Part shown: positions 24,496-33,211 of the stretch, one piece after another
How the letters are laid out: every line of letters begins with the position of its first letter
How positions within the stretch are numbered: the first letter of the stretch is position 1
DNA from: an uncultured Eubacteriales bacterium
GTDB taxonomy: Bacteria; Bacillota; Clostridia; Oscillospirales; CAG-382
Direction of reading: 5' to 3'
Assembly: GCA_900548115.1 (NCBI GenBank)
Contig: URJL01000008.1
Coordinates: 1-63,606 of the forward strand
Length of the DNA: 63,606 nucleotides
Position numbers and translations under genes: made by a program
The notes under the pieces: generated by a model
The model's input: the letters and a program-made list of their open reading frames with translations, nothing else
Database searches by the model: none
Told to the model about the DNA's origin: nothing

Positions 24496-25632
24496 TCACG
24501 CGACAGGGTGCGTGACGGTCAATTCGCCGAAATTTTCAAGGATGTGTTCCGCGTCGGCCTTTTCTATGCGGAGTTTTTTTCCGTCGGCAAGAAGCACCGT
24601 ATCGGAAAGATGGCGCGCGCGAAGGGCGGGAACGGAAAATTCATCGCACAAAAGGTGAAAATCGGAAAGGCGAAGCCCGTCCGCCAGCGACTCGAGACAG
24701 ATCGCCTCGCGGCAATTCTTCTCGGTCGGATAACATATCATATTTTCGATAACGACGTTTTCGATCCTTCCGCAGCCGTCGGGAAAATCTTTTTCGTCAA
24801 AGAGCGGCGTGCGGCAATAGCGCGCACCGTCGGCGTTGATCGCGTTGCAGCGGAAGCCGCCGAACACGCCGCGGATCGTAATATTGCGTATCGGCGCGTC
24901 GACGCTCAAAAGGCGGATGAGCGTATGCGCGTTCTCGGCGAACAGATTTTCAAAGGTAATGTCCGAAATTTCCCCGCGAAGCATGCCGAAATTTTCGATT
25001 CGTTCCATCGAATCGTCGGCGTTGAGCGCGATGAGATCGTCGGTCGTAAGTCCGTAGGAAAGGGCGCGGATGTTGCGCACCGTGCCGCGGTGAATATCGC
25101 CGTTGAAATGAAGTCCGTCCTGCGTAACACCGGGGTGATCGGCAAGGAACGAGATGTTTTCGATCGTAAAGTCCGAAAGGGATGCCATGCGCACATGATA
25201 CCCTACGGCATTGGCGACGACAAGCTCCGAAAGATGAAGCCCGCGCACATTTCGGAAATTCAAAACCGTTCCCGAAAAGCCGTTCGGATCGAAAATATCT
25301 TCGGGCTTTTTGTTTTCTTTTCCCGCGCTGTTTCCGTCCCAGACGCCGCCGCGGATCGTGATGTTTTGATTGCCGTGCTCGTGGTCGGCGTTGGTCAAAA
25401 GATAGTCGCCGCGGTGCTTTTTCGGCTCCCCGTCGAGAAAGATGCGCGCACACGGGTCGGCGGTGACGGTGACGTTCGACGGCACAAGAAGCGTACGGGA
25501 CACTTTATAGCGCCCTGCGGGAATAAACAGCTCCGCGCCCTTTGCCGCCTCGCTTACGGCGCGGGCAAAAGCGTCGGAAATATCGGCGCGTCCCGTGCGG
25601 TCGGCACCGAAGTCGGTGAGAAGGATTTTCAT
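24496..25632 (-). CDS. Beta-helix carbohydrate-active protein (GH28/pectate-lyase-like)
   Basis: 378 aa from the ATG at 25632. N-terminal LLTDFGADRTGRADISDAF and GAELFIPAGRYKV are the opening motif of pectate-lyase-superfamily proteins. The rest is a right-handed beta-helix with repeated N-I/V-T-I-R/E-G-type coils, DGLHF (Asp near 171), and DDLIALN (two Asp, near 193-199), which resemble the catalytic acid motifs of glycosyl hydrolase 28. No signal peptide is seen, so it is probably cytoplasmic and may act on imported oligosaccharides. It follows an unknown large TIM-barrel-like protein on the same strand with a 95-base gap. Confidence 0.8.
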   Translation of the reverse strand: MKILLTDFGADRTGRADISDAFARAVSEAAKGAELFIPAGRYKVSRTLLVPSNVTVTADPCARIFLDGEPKKHRGDYLLTNADHEHGNQNITIRGGVWDGNSAGKENKKPEDIFDPNGFSGTVLNFRNVRGLHLSELVVANAVGYHVRMASLSDFTIENISFLADHPGVTQDGLHFNGDIHRGTVRNIRALSYGLTTDDLIALNADDSMERIENFGMLRGEISDITFENLFAENAHTLIRLLSVDAPIRNITIRGVFGGFRCNAINADGARYCRTPLFDEKDFPDGCGRIENVVIENMICYPTEKNCREAICLESLADGLRLSDFHLLCDEFSVPALRARHLSDTVLLADGKKLRIEKADAEHILENFGELTVTHPVA

Positions 25633-25727
25633 AGCAGTTCCTTTCCTTTCAAAAAAGTTCGGATCGCTTGCGTCATTCCGCTTTCGGTCACGAAACGGGA
25701 TTTTCGGTTTCCGCGCCGACGGAGCCG

Positions 25728-27605
25728 TCATCTTGCGAGCAAAACATAGCCGTACTCGTAAGCGCCGATACGGTCGATCTTCAAAAGCTCTCCGTCAAGC
25801 GTCCCCGAAAGATTCACAAAACGAGCCTTGGAATAGCGGCCGTCCAGCCGAACCGCGGCGTTCCGCACAAAATCGGCATGACAATTCCAAAACCCGACGG
25901 CGGTTGATTTGTCATCGGATTTGCAAAGAATGTAAAGATCGGGGTTTCCGAAGCATTCGATCGGAAGCGGACAGTCCCTTTCGCGAAGCAGCTGCGCAAG
26001 CTGGCGCGGACGAATATATTGCCGCATTACCCCCTCGGGCGCACGCGAAGCGTCAAAGCAGTACACGATATAGCGCCCGCCGTCTCGGTTTTCATAGGTG
26101 TAGCACGAGGGAATCCTCGCTCCGTCGGGAAGCAAAAAGAAGCTTTGCACCGTCGCCTTGTCGCAAAGCTCGGTCGGCGCGGCAAAGGGACCTATTGGGT
26201 TCAAGCCGACGGTTTCACCGTCGAACGGCGGAAAAAACTCGGTAGTCGACGTAAGCAGCGCTCCGCAGGAGACAAGCCCGACGTCCTTGCCTTTTTCCGA
26301 CAGAATTTTTGCGGCGCGAATATCCAAGATCAACGGTTTTGAGAAAGCTTCGTCGGGAAGATGACGCGCATTTTCTCCGAAGACAATACCGCAAATTCCG
26401 GTGCCGCGGTAAGTCGTCGGAATCGAATTGTTCGCCAAAAGACGGGCGGCGTGTGAAAAGAGCAGCTTCCCGATAACCTCGGGCGTGGGATCGATGCTTG
26501 TAAAATCCGCCTGCTCCAGCTTATGTAAGGCCTCATATACCCGAATGCCGACCGCTTCTTTATCGCCGAAATCAACGGAAAGGGCTTCGGAATAAACCTT
26601 GTTTTCCGCATGACGGCGGAGGTATTCGGGTTCATACGCGCTCGACGCGTTATAATCCCGCATATATTTCAAAATACCGTCAAAATGCCCGTCGGCGCGC
26701 AATGCCGTGTCGAAAATTTCAAGATAAGACGACGGAACCCGATAGCGAGGGCGGGGATACGTATCACCCTCGGCAAAAACCTCAATGTCATCCTTGTCGT
26801 CCTTCCAAGAGCGTTCCATGCGTTCAAGCTCGATGATATCCTCGAGACGGTTATCCAAAAAACGGTTTTCCGCCCAATACGGTGCGCCGATAAGCCGTAC
26901 CAGCGGCTTTGTGCCGCCCGCCAAAAGCTTTGCGAGCGTATAGGAATCCACACCGTCGTTGTCCCACACCGAAATACAGGAGCAAATACCGATACGAACG
27001 GTCGGGTCGACCGAATCGACCGCCGCACGCATTTTTTTGCAGAAATTTTTCAGGCTTTCACCCGCCGCGTAAAGATAGGCGCTTCGATATTCGTTCGGTT
27101 TTCCCGCAAACATGGTTTCAAAAAGATTTTTGTCGGGCAAGGTCTTTCCGAGCCGTTTTTCGATTGCGGCACGGTGATAACGGCAAAGGCAGCCCTCTCC
27201 GCTGTCATGCGTTCCGAAACGAAGATCGTCGTCGTACAGAAGAATGTCCGGATGAAGCGAGGCGACCTTGCGGGCAACACTTTCCGCAAAATCGAGAAAA
27301 TTCGGGTCAAGAGGACATTTTTCGACGGCGCTTTCTTTGCCGAGAAAGCCGCGCAGGGGGGTAAAATCATTTTTGCCGACCACCTTGAGCGCCCAATACC
27401 AAACGCCGACCTCAACGCCTTCGTTGCGGAAAAAAGAGACGGCGCGCGCAAGCTTTTCCCACAGAGCGTCGTCGGAAAGAGCCTCTTTTTTCAACGGCGG
27501 AAGTGCCAAAAAAATGCGGCTCGCACCGGCATTTTTCACCAAAGAGAGCGTTTCGTCAAGATTGAAATGGGAATTTGTCAGCATAAAAGGAATATAGCTT
27601 TGCAT
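25728..27605 (-). CDS. Large protein with TIM-barrel-like N-terminal half, possible glycoside hydrolase
   Basis: 625 aa, ATG at 27605. No signal peptide. The first 330 residues look like a (beta/alpha)8 barrel: VGVWYWALKV, DILLYDDDLRFGTHD, VRIGICSCISVWDNDGVDSYTLAKLL and a later DIEVFAEGDTYPRP, with acidic residues at strand ends (the DDD near 123-125, EGD near 277-279) that could be catalytic. Residues 340-530 may be a second alpha/beta domain, and residues 540-625 a beta-sandwich. The layout recalls family 42-like galactosidases, but I cannot place it in a named family. Its neighbour is a beta-helix enzyme, which supports a carbohydrate role. Confidence 0.65.
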   Translation of the reverse strand: MQSYIPFMLTNSHFNLDETLSLVKNAGASRIFLALPPLKKEALSDDALWEKLARAVSFFRNEGVEVGVWYWALKVVGKNDFTPLRGFLGKESAVEKCPLDPNFLDFAESVARKVASLHPDILLYDDDLRFGTHDSGEGCLCRYHRAAIEKRLGKTLPDKNLFETMFAGKPNEYRSAYLYAAGESLKNFCKKMRAAVDSVDPTVRIGICSCISVWDNDGVDSYTLAKLLAGGTKPLVRLIGAPYWAENRFLDNRLEDIIELERMERSWKDDKDDIEVFAEGDTYPRPRYRVPSSYLEIFDTALRADGHFDGILKYMRDYNASSAYEPEYLRRHAENKVYSEALSVDFGDKEAVGIRVYEALHKLEQADFTSIDPTPEVIGKLLFSHAARLLANNSIPTTYRGTGICGIVFGENARHLPDEAFSKPLILDIRAAKILSEKGKDVGLVSCGALLTSTTEFFPPFDGETVGLNPIGPFAAPTELCDKATVQSFFLLPDGARIPSCYTYENRDGGRYIVYCFDASRAPEGVMRQYIRPRQLAQLLRERDCPLPIECFGNPDLYILCKSDDKSTAVGFWNCHADFVRNAAVRLDGRYSKARFVNLSGTLDGELLKIDRIGAYEYGYVLLAR

Positions 27606-27714
27606 TTTCGGCTCCTACTTATTCAATTTGATTTTTTGCGAAAGGCGTTTGTATGCCGGGTCTCGTGCGATCGGCGATATTTCGCTCTTTACAAAAACAC
27701 AGAAACACACCGCT

Positions 27715-27763
27715 TCGAAAGAAAACCCCCGCAACCGTACCTGTTCCGTATCGATTGCGGGGG
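27715..27763 (-). terminator. Probable terminator of secG
   Basis: On the minus strand CCCCCGCAA (27755-27763) pairs with TTGCGGGGG (27726-27734) across a 20-nt loop, then TTTTCTTTC follows. It lies about 120 bases past the secG stop. The long loop makes it less certain than the others. Confidence 0.55.
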
Positions 27764-27886
27764 AAATTTTCACGAAAACGAAGCGTCCGTTATAAAGAAC
27801 GATTCTATCGTTTCGTTCGCAAACCGCCGCTCAAACGGCATTTAAACCGTGCCGAACGCGGGGAAAGTGCAAAAATGAAAGTTCGA

Positions 27887-28438
27887 TTACTTTTCGGGAG
27901 CGTCGATATCCGAGGTGTTGTCATCGGCACCTGCGGTATCTTCGGTGTTGTTGTCGGCTTCTATAGTACCTTCGTCGCCGCCGATTTCGTCCGAATCACC
28001 GGTTCCGTCAGGAACTTCATCGACATCGGAGGTGTTCTCGGTGTTCTCGCCGTTCTCATCCGCTGCCGCGTCGGCATTTTCGTCACCGTTTGCGGTTTCG
28101 TCGTTAGCTGCGGCGTCGCCGTTCGTATCATCGGTCGTGCCGTCGGTATAATCCGAAAGGTCGATCGTGTTGTCGCCGTTTACGTTGTTATTCGAGGTGT
28201 TTGCACCCTGGAAGATATACATGAGAAGAACGCAGACAAAGAAAACGATGCAGACAACGATGGTGATCTTATTCAGAACACCGTCCATGGTCTTGCCCTT
28301 TTGTTTGCCGAAGAAGGTTTCCGCGCCGCCGGCGATGGTACCGGAAAGTCTGTGATCGCGGCTCGACTGCATGAGGATGGTGATCACAAGGAAGAGCGCC
28401 ATAACCAAAATCAAAATACCGAAAATCGTCATCAACAT
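27887..28438 (-). CDS. secG: SecG translocase subunit with a long acidic tail
   Basis: 183 aa from the ATG at 28438, with GGAGG ten bases upstream. The first 75 residues are a normal SecG: two membrane helices (about 3-22 and 55-75), MQSSRDHRLSGTIAGGAETFFG between them, which is the family signature. SecG assists SecYE in protein export. Normal length is 70-80 aa; here about 105 extra residues follow, nearly all Asp, Glu, Asn, Thr, Ala and Gly, ending DIDAPEK. With the usual topology the tail should be extracytoplasmic. The frame stays open with the same codon style, so this is not a sequencing artefact in an obvious way. Confidence 0.9.
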   Translation of the reverse strand: MLMTIFGILILVMALFLVITILMQSSRDHRLSGTIAGGAETFFGKQKGKTMDGVLNKITIVVCIVFFVCVLLMYIFQGANTSNNNVNGDNTIDLSDYTDGTTDDTNGDAAANDETANGDENADAAADENGENTENTSDVDEVPDGTGDSDEIGGDEGTIEADNNTEDTAGADDNTSDIDAPEK

Positions 28439-28587
28439 AACGAACTGACCTCCAAAAAATAGAAATTTTCCTTTTCGATTCAACTTCGAAAAACGCGCGG
28501 CAAGCGGGACTTTTCGGCGCACCGCGCGACAATTTTCCGTCTGAAACGCGCGCAAAGAAAAGCGTCTCCCGACGGCTAACACGGAAC

Positions 28588-28616
28588 ATTATAGCATAAG
28601 CCCCGTAAAATTGCAA
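28588..28616 (-). promoter_or_regulatory. Vegetative promoter of secG
   Basis: On the minus strand TTGCAA (28611-28616) and TATAAT (28588-28593) are 17 bases apart. Transcription from here gives a 5' leader of about 140 bases before the secG ATG. Confidence 0.85.
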
Positions 28617-28672
28617 GCCTTTTTTGCACATTTCTTGAATTTTTATGTTTGCGCTCCGTCGGGCAAATTTTA

Positions 28673-29509
28673 TCAAAGCAAAACACGCATGCCGTCGTAG
28701 GAAAGCTCAAAGCCCTCGGTTGCCAACAGCCGCGCAAGATCGTCGTACAGTCCGACGTGATGGCAGATGTGGTTGCAGATAAGACGGGTCGAGGAATCGA
28801 TACAGCCGTTTTTCAAAAGGGCATCGCGCACCTCGATGTTATTGCGGAATCCCATGTGCCGCTCGCCCTTCGGAACGTATTTATTGCCCATCGTGCAGTC
28901 GAACGACACCATGTCGAGATGCTCGCCCGCGATAAAGGAAAGGCTGTCGGCAATGTCGTTTTCGGTGTCGTGAATGTACAGAACCGTTTTGCCGTCGGTT
29001 TTGGATTTTATGCGGTAGAAAAGGCATTCAATCGAAGGATCATGGCAGGCGCGCAGCGCCGTCACGGTATATTCGGGGAGCTCGACCGTCTCGAAGGCGT
29101 GAATTTCTTTCGCGTCAAGGTGCGGTTTTACCACCGCGCGCACGCGGTTATCGAGAAAATCGCGCATGGGCGCGTAAACGTCCTTGCCGCCGTACACCGT
29201 GAGAACGTCTTCGGCGAGGTTCATTCCCCAAAATCCGCCGCGCAGATTGAAATTGTTCATCTGGAAATGGTCGGTATGCGGGTGCGTCACAAACAAATAT
29301 TTAACGCGGGAAAGATGCACGTTGAAGCGCGCCGACTGGGCATAGACTTCGGGACCGAAATCCAGCATCAGCTTTTCGTCGATGACGGCGCAGCTGCGGG
29401 TGCGAAAATCCCGTCCGCCGCGCAGACGCGCTTCGCCGCACATTTCACATTCGCAAAAGACTGCCGGAACCGCTTCGGACGCCGAGGTTCCGAGATACTG
29501 AAAGATCAT
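28673..29509 (-). CDS. MBL-fold hydrolase, PhnP-like (paralogue 2)
   Basis: 278 aa, ATG preceded by GAGGAG. Similar to the gene at 20077 over the full length: N-terminal YLGTSASEAVPAVFCECEMC, RTRS, metal site THPHTDHF near residues 76-83, and C-terminal LICNHICHHVGLYDD with His ligands. Metallo-hydrolase of unknown substrate; the Cys pair near the N-terminus is PhnP-like. It starts 51 bases after the scpA stop on the same strand and is therefore probably the last gene of the M50 protease-scpA operon. Confidence 0.85.
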   Translation of the reverse strand: MIFQYLGTSASEAVPAVFCECEMCGEARLRGGRDFRTRSCAVIDEKLMLDFGPEVYAQSARFNVHLSRVKYLFVTHPHTDHFQMNNFNLRGGFWGMNLAEDVLTVYGGKDVYAPMRDFLDNRVRAVVKPHLDAKEIHAFETVELPEYTVTALRACHDPSIECLFYRIKSKTDGKTVLYIHDTENDIADSLSFIAGEHLDMVSFDCTMGNKYVPKGERHMGFRNNIEVRDALLKNGCIDSSTRLICNHICHHVGLYDDLARLLATEGFELSYDGMRVLL

Positions 29510-29560
29510 GTTCGTTTCTCCTCACAAAAATAAGATGTCCGCCGCGCTATACAAAAAAGC

Positions 29561-30466
29561 TCACTGCACCGACGGCAAAGCCGCGCCTTCTTCGGTGTGG
29601 CGGTTTAAAATAATATCGCAGTCGGCGTAATCGTCGCTGTAATAATCGATGTGTACGCGTCTGCCCTTGACCAGCTCCAGCAGCGCCAAAAAGGTCGCGA
29701 CCACCTCGTCGCGGGTACGTACCTCGTCAAAAAAGCTCGAAAGGCGTATTTTTTCTTTTTTGACCAGACGCTTCAAGACATGCAAAATCTTTTCGCCGAC
29801 GCTGACCTGCCGCGTCGCGGTGAGGTGGCGTCCGATGTTTTCCTCTATCTCGAAAAGCGAATTGTCCTCAAATTCTTCGCTGCGGGCAAGCACTCGGCGG
29901 AGAGCCTCTTTTAAAATTTCAACATCGTGCGTAAGGGTATATTCGGGGTCGACCTCGATCTTCTCGGGCGGCTTTTCGTAACGCCCCCAATAGGTAAGCT
30001 CGCGATCGTGCAGCACCTCGGCGGTCTTTTTTGCCCGCCGGTATTCGAGCAGCATGTCCACAAGCTCTTGCCGCGGGTCTTCCTCGTCCTTTTGGATCGG
30101 AAGCAGCATGCGCGATTTTATCAGCATGAGCCGTGCCGCCATCACAATAAACGAGCTTGCCACTTCCATATTGAAAAGCTCCATATCGTGGATGTATTCC
30201 ATATATTGCTCCAAAATGAGCGTGATCGGAATGTCGTAAATGTTGACCTTGTTGCGGGCGATGAGCGTCAGAAGAAGGTCAAGCGGTCCTTCGAAGATCT
30301 CAAGATGAAAGGTGGGTGAGTCGTCTTCAAGCTCCTCAAGCTCTTCGATCGCTTCCGAAACCTCCGAGTCCTCCGAGACCTTTGCCGCACCCGATCGTTC
30401 GAGTGCCCGCACGCCGTCCGATGTTTCGCCGTCCGACAGCGGTCGGTTTTCCAAAAGCTCCGTCAT
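29561..30466 (-). CDS. scpA: Segregation and condensation protein A
   Basis: 301 aa from the ATG at 30466, which overlaps the stop of the M50 protease gene by four bases; longer frames have no support. ScpA is the kleisin that bridges the SMC heads with ScpB. The core begins with FEGPLDLLLTLIARNKVNIYDIPI (first part near residue 59), which is the hallmark, followed by LIKSRMLLP, and ends with a winged helix (KIRLSSFFDEVRTRDEVVATFLALLELVK). About 50 acidic residues precede the core, more than usual. Confidence 0.95.
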   Translation of the reverse strand: MTELLENRPLSDGETSDGVRALERSGAAKVSEDSEVSEAIEELEELEDDSPTFHLEIFEGPLDLLLTLIARNKVNIYDIPITLILEQYMEYIHDMELFNMEVASSFIVMAARLMLIKSRMLLPIQKDEEDPRQELVDMLLEYRRAKKTAEVLHDRELTYWGRYEKPPEKIEVDPEYTLTHDVEILKEALRRVLARSEEFEDNSLFEIEENIGRHLTATRQVSVGEKILHVLKRLVKKEKIRLSSFFDEVRTRDEVVATFLALLELVKGRRVHIDYYSDDYADCDIILNRHTEEGAALPSVQ

Positions 30467-31164
30467 GCCGCCGCACCGTACAAAAGGTAGAAAGGAATGT
30501 AATCCACAAGACGCAGAATGCCGTACGTGACCGTACTTGTGATGTTGTTGATAACATCGGTGAACGCGCCGAGACAAAGGAAGATCAAAAGAGCGTACTG
30601 CATATAGCGCTCGTAACGGAACGTCCATTCGGCAATTTTCCGCGGCAGAAGCGCCGTCCAAAGGCGGCTTCCGTCAAGCGGCGGGATCGGAAGAAGATTG
30701 AAAACGGCGTAGCCGACGTTCAAAGAGACCGCCATTTGGAAAAACGAGTAGGTGAGCATTCCGGAAATGCCGCCCATATTCGGGATATGAGTCAAAACGA
30801 CGAGCGTCAGCTCTGCGAGAATCGCCGAAACAAACGCGAGAAGAATGTTGGAGATCGGTCCCGCGATCGAGGTGGCGACAAAGCCCCAGCGCCCGTTTTT
30901 CATATTGCGTGTATTGACCGGCACAGGCTTTGCCCAGCCGAAGCCGAACAGCAGAAGAAAAAGAAAACCGACGGGGTCGAAATGCTTTGCGGGATTGAGC
31001 GTAATGCGTCCGAAATTACGCGCCGTGTCGTCGCCCAATTTGTGCGCGACATAAGCGTGCGCCGATTCGTGTACCGAGAGCGAAAACAGAATGATCGGGA
31101 TCAGAAGCAAAAATTGAACCCATTCGACGGTGTTCATTTGCCCCGACAGTATTTCACGCAGCAT
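30463..31164 (-). CDS. Site-2 protease family membrane metalloprotease (M50B)
   Basis: 233 aa, ATG with AAAGGAGAA upstream. Polytopic membrane protein with the zinc motif HESAH (about 33-37) in a membrane helix and the third-ligand motif NLLPIPPLDGSR near residue 164-175, as in intramembrane proteases of the YwhC/M50B type. Substrates are unknown. It heads an operon with scpA, with stop and start codons overlapping; this M50-scpA pairing is common in Bacillota. Confidence 0.93.
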   Translation of the reverse strand: MLREILSGQMNTVEWVQFLLLIPIILFSLSVHESAHAYVAHKLGDDTARNFGRITLNPAKHFDPVGFLFLLLFGFGWAKPVPVNTRNMKNGRWGFVATSIAGPISNILLAFVSAILAELTLVVLTHIPNMGGISGMLTYSFFQMAVSLNVGYAVFNLLPIPPLDGSRLWTALLPRKIAEWTFRYERYMQYALLIFLCLGAFTDVINNITSTVTYGILRLVDYIPFYLLYGAAA

Positions 31165-31246
31165 AAAATTTTCTCCTTTGTTTATACTGAAAAGCGGGGA
31201 AGATTTTTCCCCGTGCGGATTTTACGTAAGACGGTGATACCGTTTT

Positions 31247-31275
31247 ATTATACACTTTTTTTCACATAAAGTCAA
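31247..31275 (-). promoter_or_regulatory. Vegetative promoter of the M50-scpA operon
   Basis: On the minus strand TTGACT (31270-31275) and TATAAT (31247-31252) are 17 bases apart, about 85 bases ahead of the M50 gene. Confidence 0.88.
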
Positions 31276-31289
31276 CGGAGTTCGGGAAA

Positions 31290-31751
31290 ATGCAAAGAAA
31301 AACAAAAAAATCGCAAAAAAGATTCTTTTTTGCGAAAAATCCGATGCTGTTATTCGGTTACGGCGCGCTGTGTCTTGCCTTGTCGCTCGTCGGGCAATAT
31401 ATCGGGCGGGACGCGGAAAATCTTGCTTCCGAAAGCCGCGCGGCGGTGATTCTGTCGGGCGCGGGACAGCTTTCGTTTTTGCTGTTCGGCGTGTTTCTCT
31501 ACCGCCTGCATACATCCGATCTGCGGGAGGAAAAGCGCTCTGCGCTTCTGTATTTCGGACGCTTTGCGGCGGCGGTCGGCTTTTTGGTCTCGGTGCGGGC
31601 GCAGGCGGTCTTTACGTTCTTTTGGAACGGAATCTTGCTTCTGTGCCTTGCCCTTTTGGCGATCGACGCGCATGCGCGGGGAGAAAAAACGTGGCTTTTG
31701 TGCTTTCCCGCGGCGATCTGCGCGCTGTTTCGGTTTTATTTTTCGGGATGA
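31290..31751 (+). CDS. Small polytopic membrane protein, unknown function
   Basis: 153 aa, ATG with CGGAG ten bases upstream. A basic N-terminus (MQRKTKKSQKRFFF) is followed by four hydrophobic segments at about 19-37, 50-68, 86-104 and 108-123, with a final Cys/Phe-rich segment. No family recognised. It is an isolated plus-strand gene that converges with recX. Confidence 0.6.
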   Translation: MQRKTKKSQKRFFFAKNPMLLFGYGALCLALSLVGQYIGRDAENLASESRAAVILSGAGQLSFLLFGVFLYRLHTSDLREEKRSALLYFGRFAAAVGFLVSVRAQAVFTFFWNGILLLCLALLAIDAHARGEKTWLLCFPAAICALFRFYFSG

Positions 31752-31767
31752 GCATTGCCCGAAAAGA

Positions 31768-32451
31768 TCAAAATGCGTCGTCCTCCTCCGAAAAATGAGA
31801 TGAAAGACAGTCGGAAATTTCCTCGTAGCCGTAGCCGTAACGCATGAGCTTGGCAATCGTTTTTTGCCGCATTTCCCGATCGGTTATCGGCTCGCGGATC
31901 AGCTTTTCGCAAAGAATTTGCAGCTGCTCGTCAAAATCGATCTCCATGTCGTCCAAAACGCGTTCGCACAGAGCGGACGGAATTCCCTTGGCGCAAAGCT
32001 CGCGCACGATGCGCGTTCTACCGTAGTGCTTGCCCAGCGCCAGAATTTCGCATTTCCGACGGCAAAACGCCTCGTCGGACAGGCGGTCGTTCTGCATCAG
32101 AACCGCCGCCGCGTCGTTCACGGCGCGCTCGGAATATCCTTTTTGCTTCAGCTTGAAAAGAAGCTGTTTCGTACTCTTGTCCGAAATGCCCAAAAGATAT
32201 AAAGCATAGCGCAGGGCGCGCAGCTTTTCATTCAAATAGGTAAGCTCCTCTTCACCCTCGGCATCGAGAACAACGGGAAAAAGCTCCCGCGCCGTCTCCG
32301 CATCGCACGAGAGAAGCTCCTCGGGATTTTCGTCGGTATATTCGGTCGCAAACCTCCGAAAATCCGACCGCGTGACGGCAAAAAATCCGCCGTCGGTCTT
32401 GATGTTTACCTCCCCTCCGCCATCGGAGAGAAAAACGCTTAAAATTTCCAT
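31768..32451 (-). CDS. recX: Regulatory protein RecX
   Basis: 227 aa, ATG with AAAGG about eight bases upstream. RecX binds RecA filaments and limits recombination. Three-helix repeats typical of RecX are visible from residue 75 onward: ALYLLGISDKSTKQLLFKLKQKGY, FCRRKCEILALGKHYGRTRIVRELCAKGIP and KTIAKLMRYGYGYEEI. The first 70 residues have a beta-rich pattern also seen in some clostridial members. It starts 49 bases after the response regulator gene on the same strand. Confidence 0.9.
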   Translation of the reverse strand: MEILSVFLSDGGGEVNIKTDGGFFAVTRSDFRRFATEYTDENPEELLSCDAETARELFPVVLDAEGEEELTYLNEKLRALRYALYLLGISDKSTKQLLFKLKQKGYSERAVNDAAAVLMQNDRLSDEAFCRRKCEILALGKHYGRTRIVRELCAKGIPSALCERVLDDMEIDFDEQLQILCEKLIREPITDREMRQKTIAKLMRYGYGYEEISDCLSSHFSEEDDAF

Positions 32452-32500
32452 GATCGTTGCCTTTCCGCCCCTGCCGTGCGCACCGCCGCAAGGCTGATTT

Positions 32501-33190
32501 TCAAACTCTCTCGCCGTAAGCGCGGATACGGTAGCCCACGCCGCGGACAGTCTCGATCATATCGCCGCACACGCCGAGCTTTTGCCGAAGGGTACGGATA
32601 TGTACGTCCACCGTGCGGTTCTCGCCGTCGAAATCATAGCCCCATATGGCGTTGAGCAGGGTGTCGCGGTCGGCGACGCGATCGGGATTTTCGAGAAGAT
32701 AGCGCAAAAGATCGAATTCCTTGTGCGTAAGCGTCACTTCGTTTCCCGCGACCGTTACGGTGTGCTTGGGCACCGACATGACGAGATCGCCGAATACATA
32801 AACGGTGTCGGCTTTGGCGGAATTTCCGCTCCGCCGAAGCACTGCCTTCACCCGCGCGACAAGCTCCATTACGCCGAAGGGTTTGGTAATGTAATCGTCC
32901 GCCCCCGCATCGAGCGCTTTCACTTTATCGAATTCGGTCCCCTTTGCCGTCAACATAATAACGGGAACCTTTGCCGCCGCGGGATCGCTCCGCAGCTTTT
33001 TCAGAACCGCCATGCCGCTTTCCTCCGGCAGCATAATATCCAAAAGGACAAGCTCGGGAATCCCCTGCTCCTTCAGCGCGGCAAAAAAAGCCGACGGTCG
33101 GTCAAACCCTTCTGCGGGCGTTCCGGTTTTGCAAAGGGAATATACGACAAGCTCGCGGATGTCGTCGTCGTCCTCCAAAAGAAAAATCAT
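32501..33190 (-). CDS. OmpR/PhoB-type response regulator
   Basis: 229 aa, ATG with GAGGAC upstream. Receiver domain with acidic pocket EDDDD (6-10), phospho-acceptor Asp in LLDIMLP (near residue 50), Thr in MLTAKG and Lys in YITKPF, followed by a C-terminal winged helix (about 130-225, with TLTHKEFDLLRYLLENP and VDVHIRTLRQKLG). It binds DNA as a dimer after phosphorylation. No histidine kinase gene is next to it, so its partner must be elsewhere. The HD-domain gene is 21 bases upstream. Confidence 0.94.
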   Translation of the reverse strand: MIFLLEDDDDIRELVVYSLCKTGTPAEGFDRPSAFFAALKEQGIPELVLLDIMLPEESGMAVLKKLRSDPAAAKVPVIMLTAKGTEFDKVKALDAGADDYITKPFGVMELVARVKAVLRRSGNSAKADTVYVFGDLVMSVPKHTVTVAGNEVTLTHKEFDLLRYLLENPDRVADRDTLLNAIWGYDFDGENRTVDVHIRTLRQKLGVCGDMIETVRGVGYRIRAYGERV

Positions 33191-33211
33191 GTTCTGTCCT
33201 CGTCTTTCCCG

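Noticed and set aside
24289..25749. 486-aa plus-strand reading frame
   Set aside because: It runs antisense to the beta-helix enzyme and crosses the terminator at 24454-24485. No family features are visible.
26610..27845. 411-aa plus-strand reading frame
   Set aside because: Antisense to the 625-aa gene, whose ribosome binding site, composition and neighbours are convincing.
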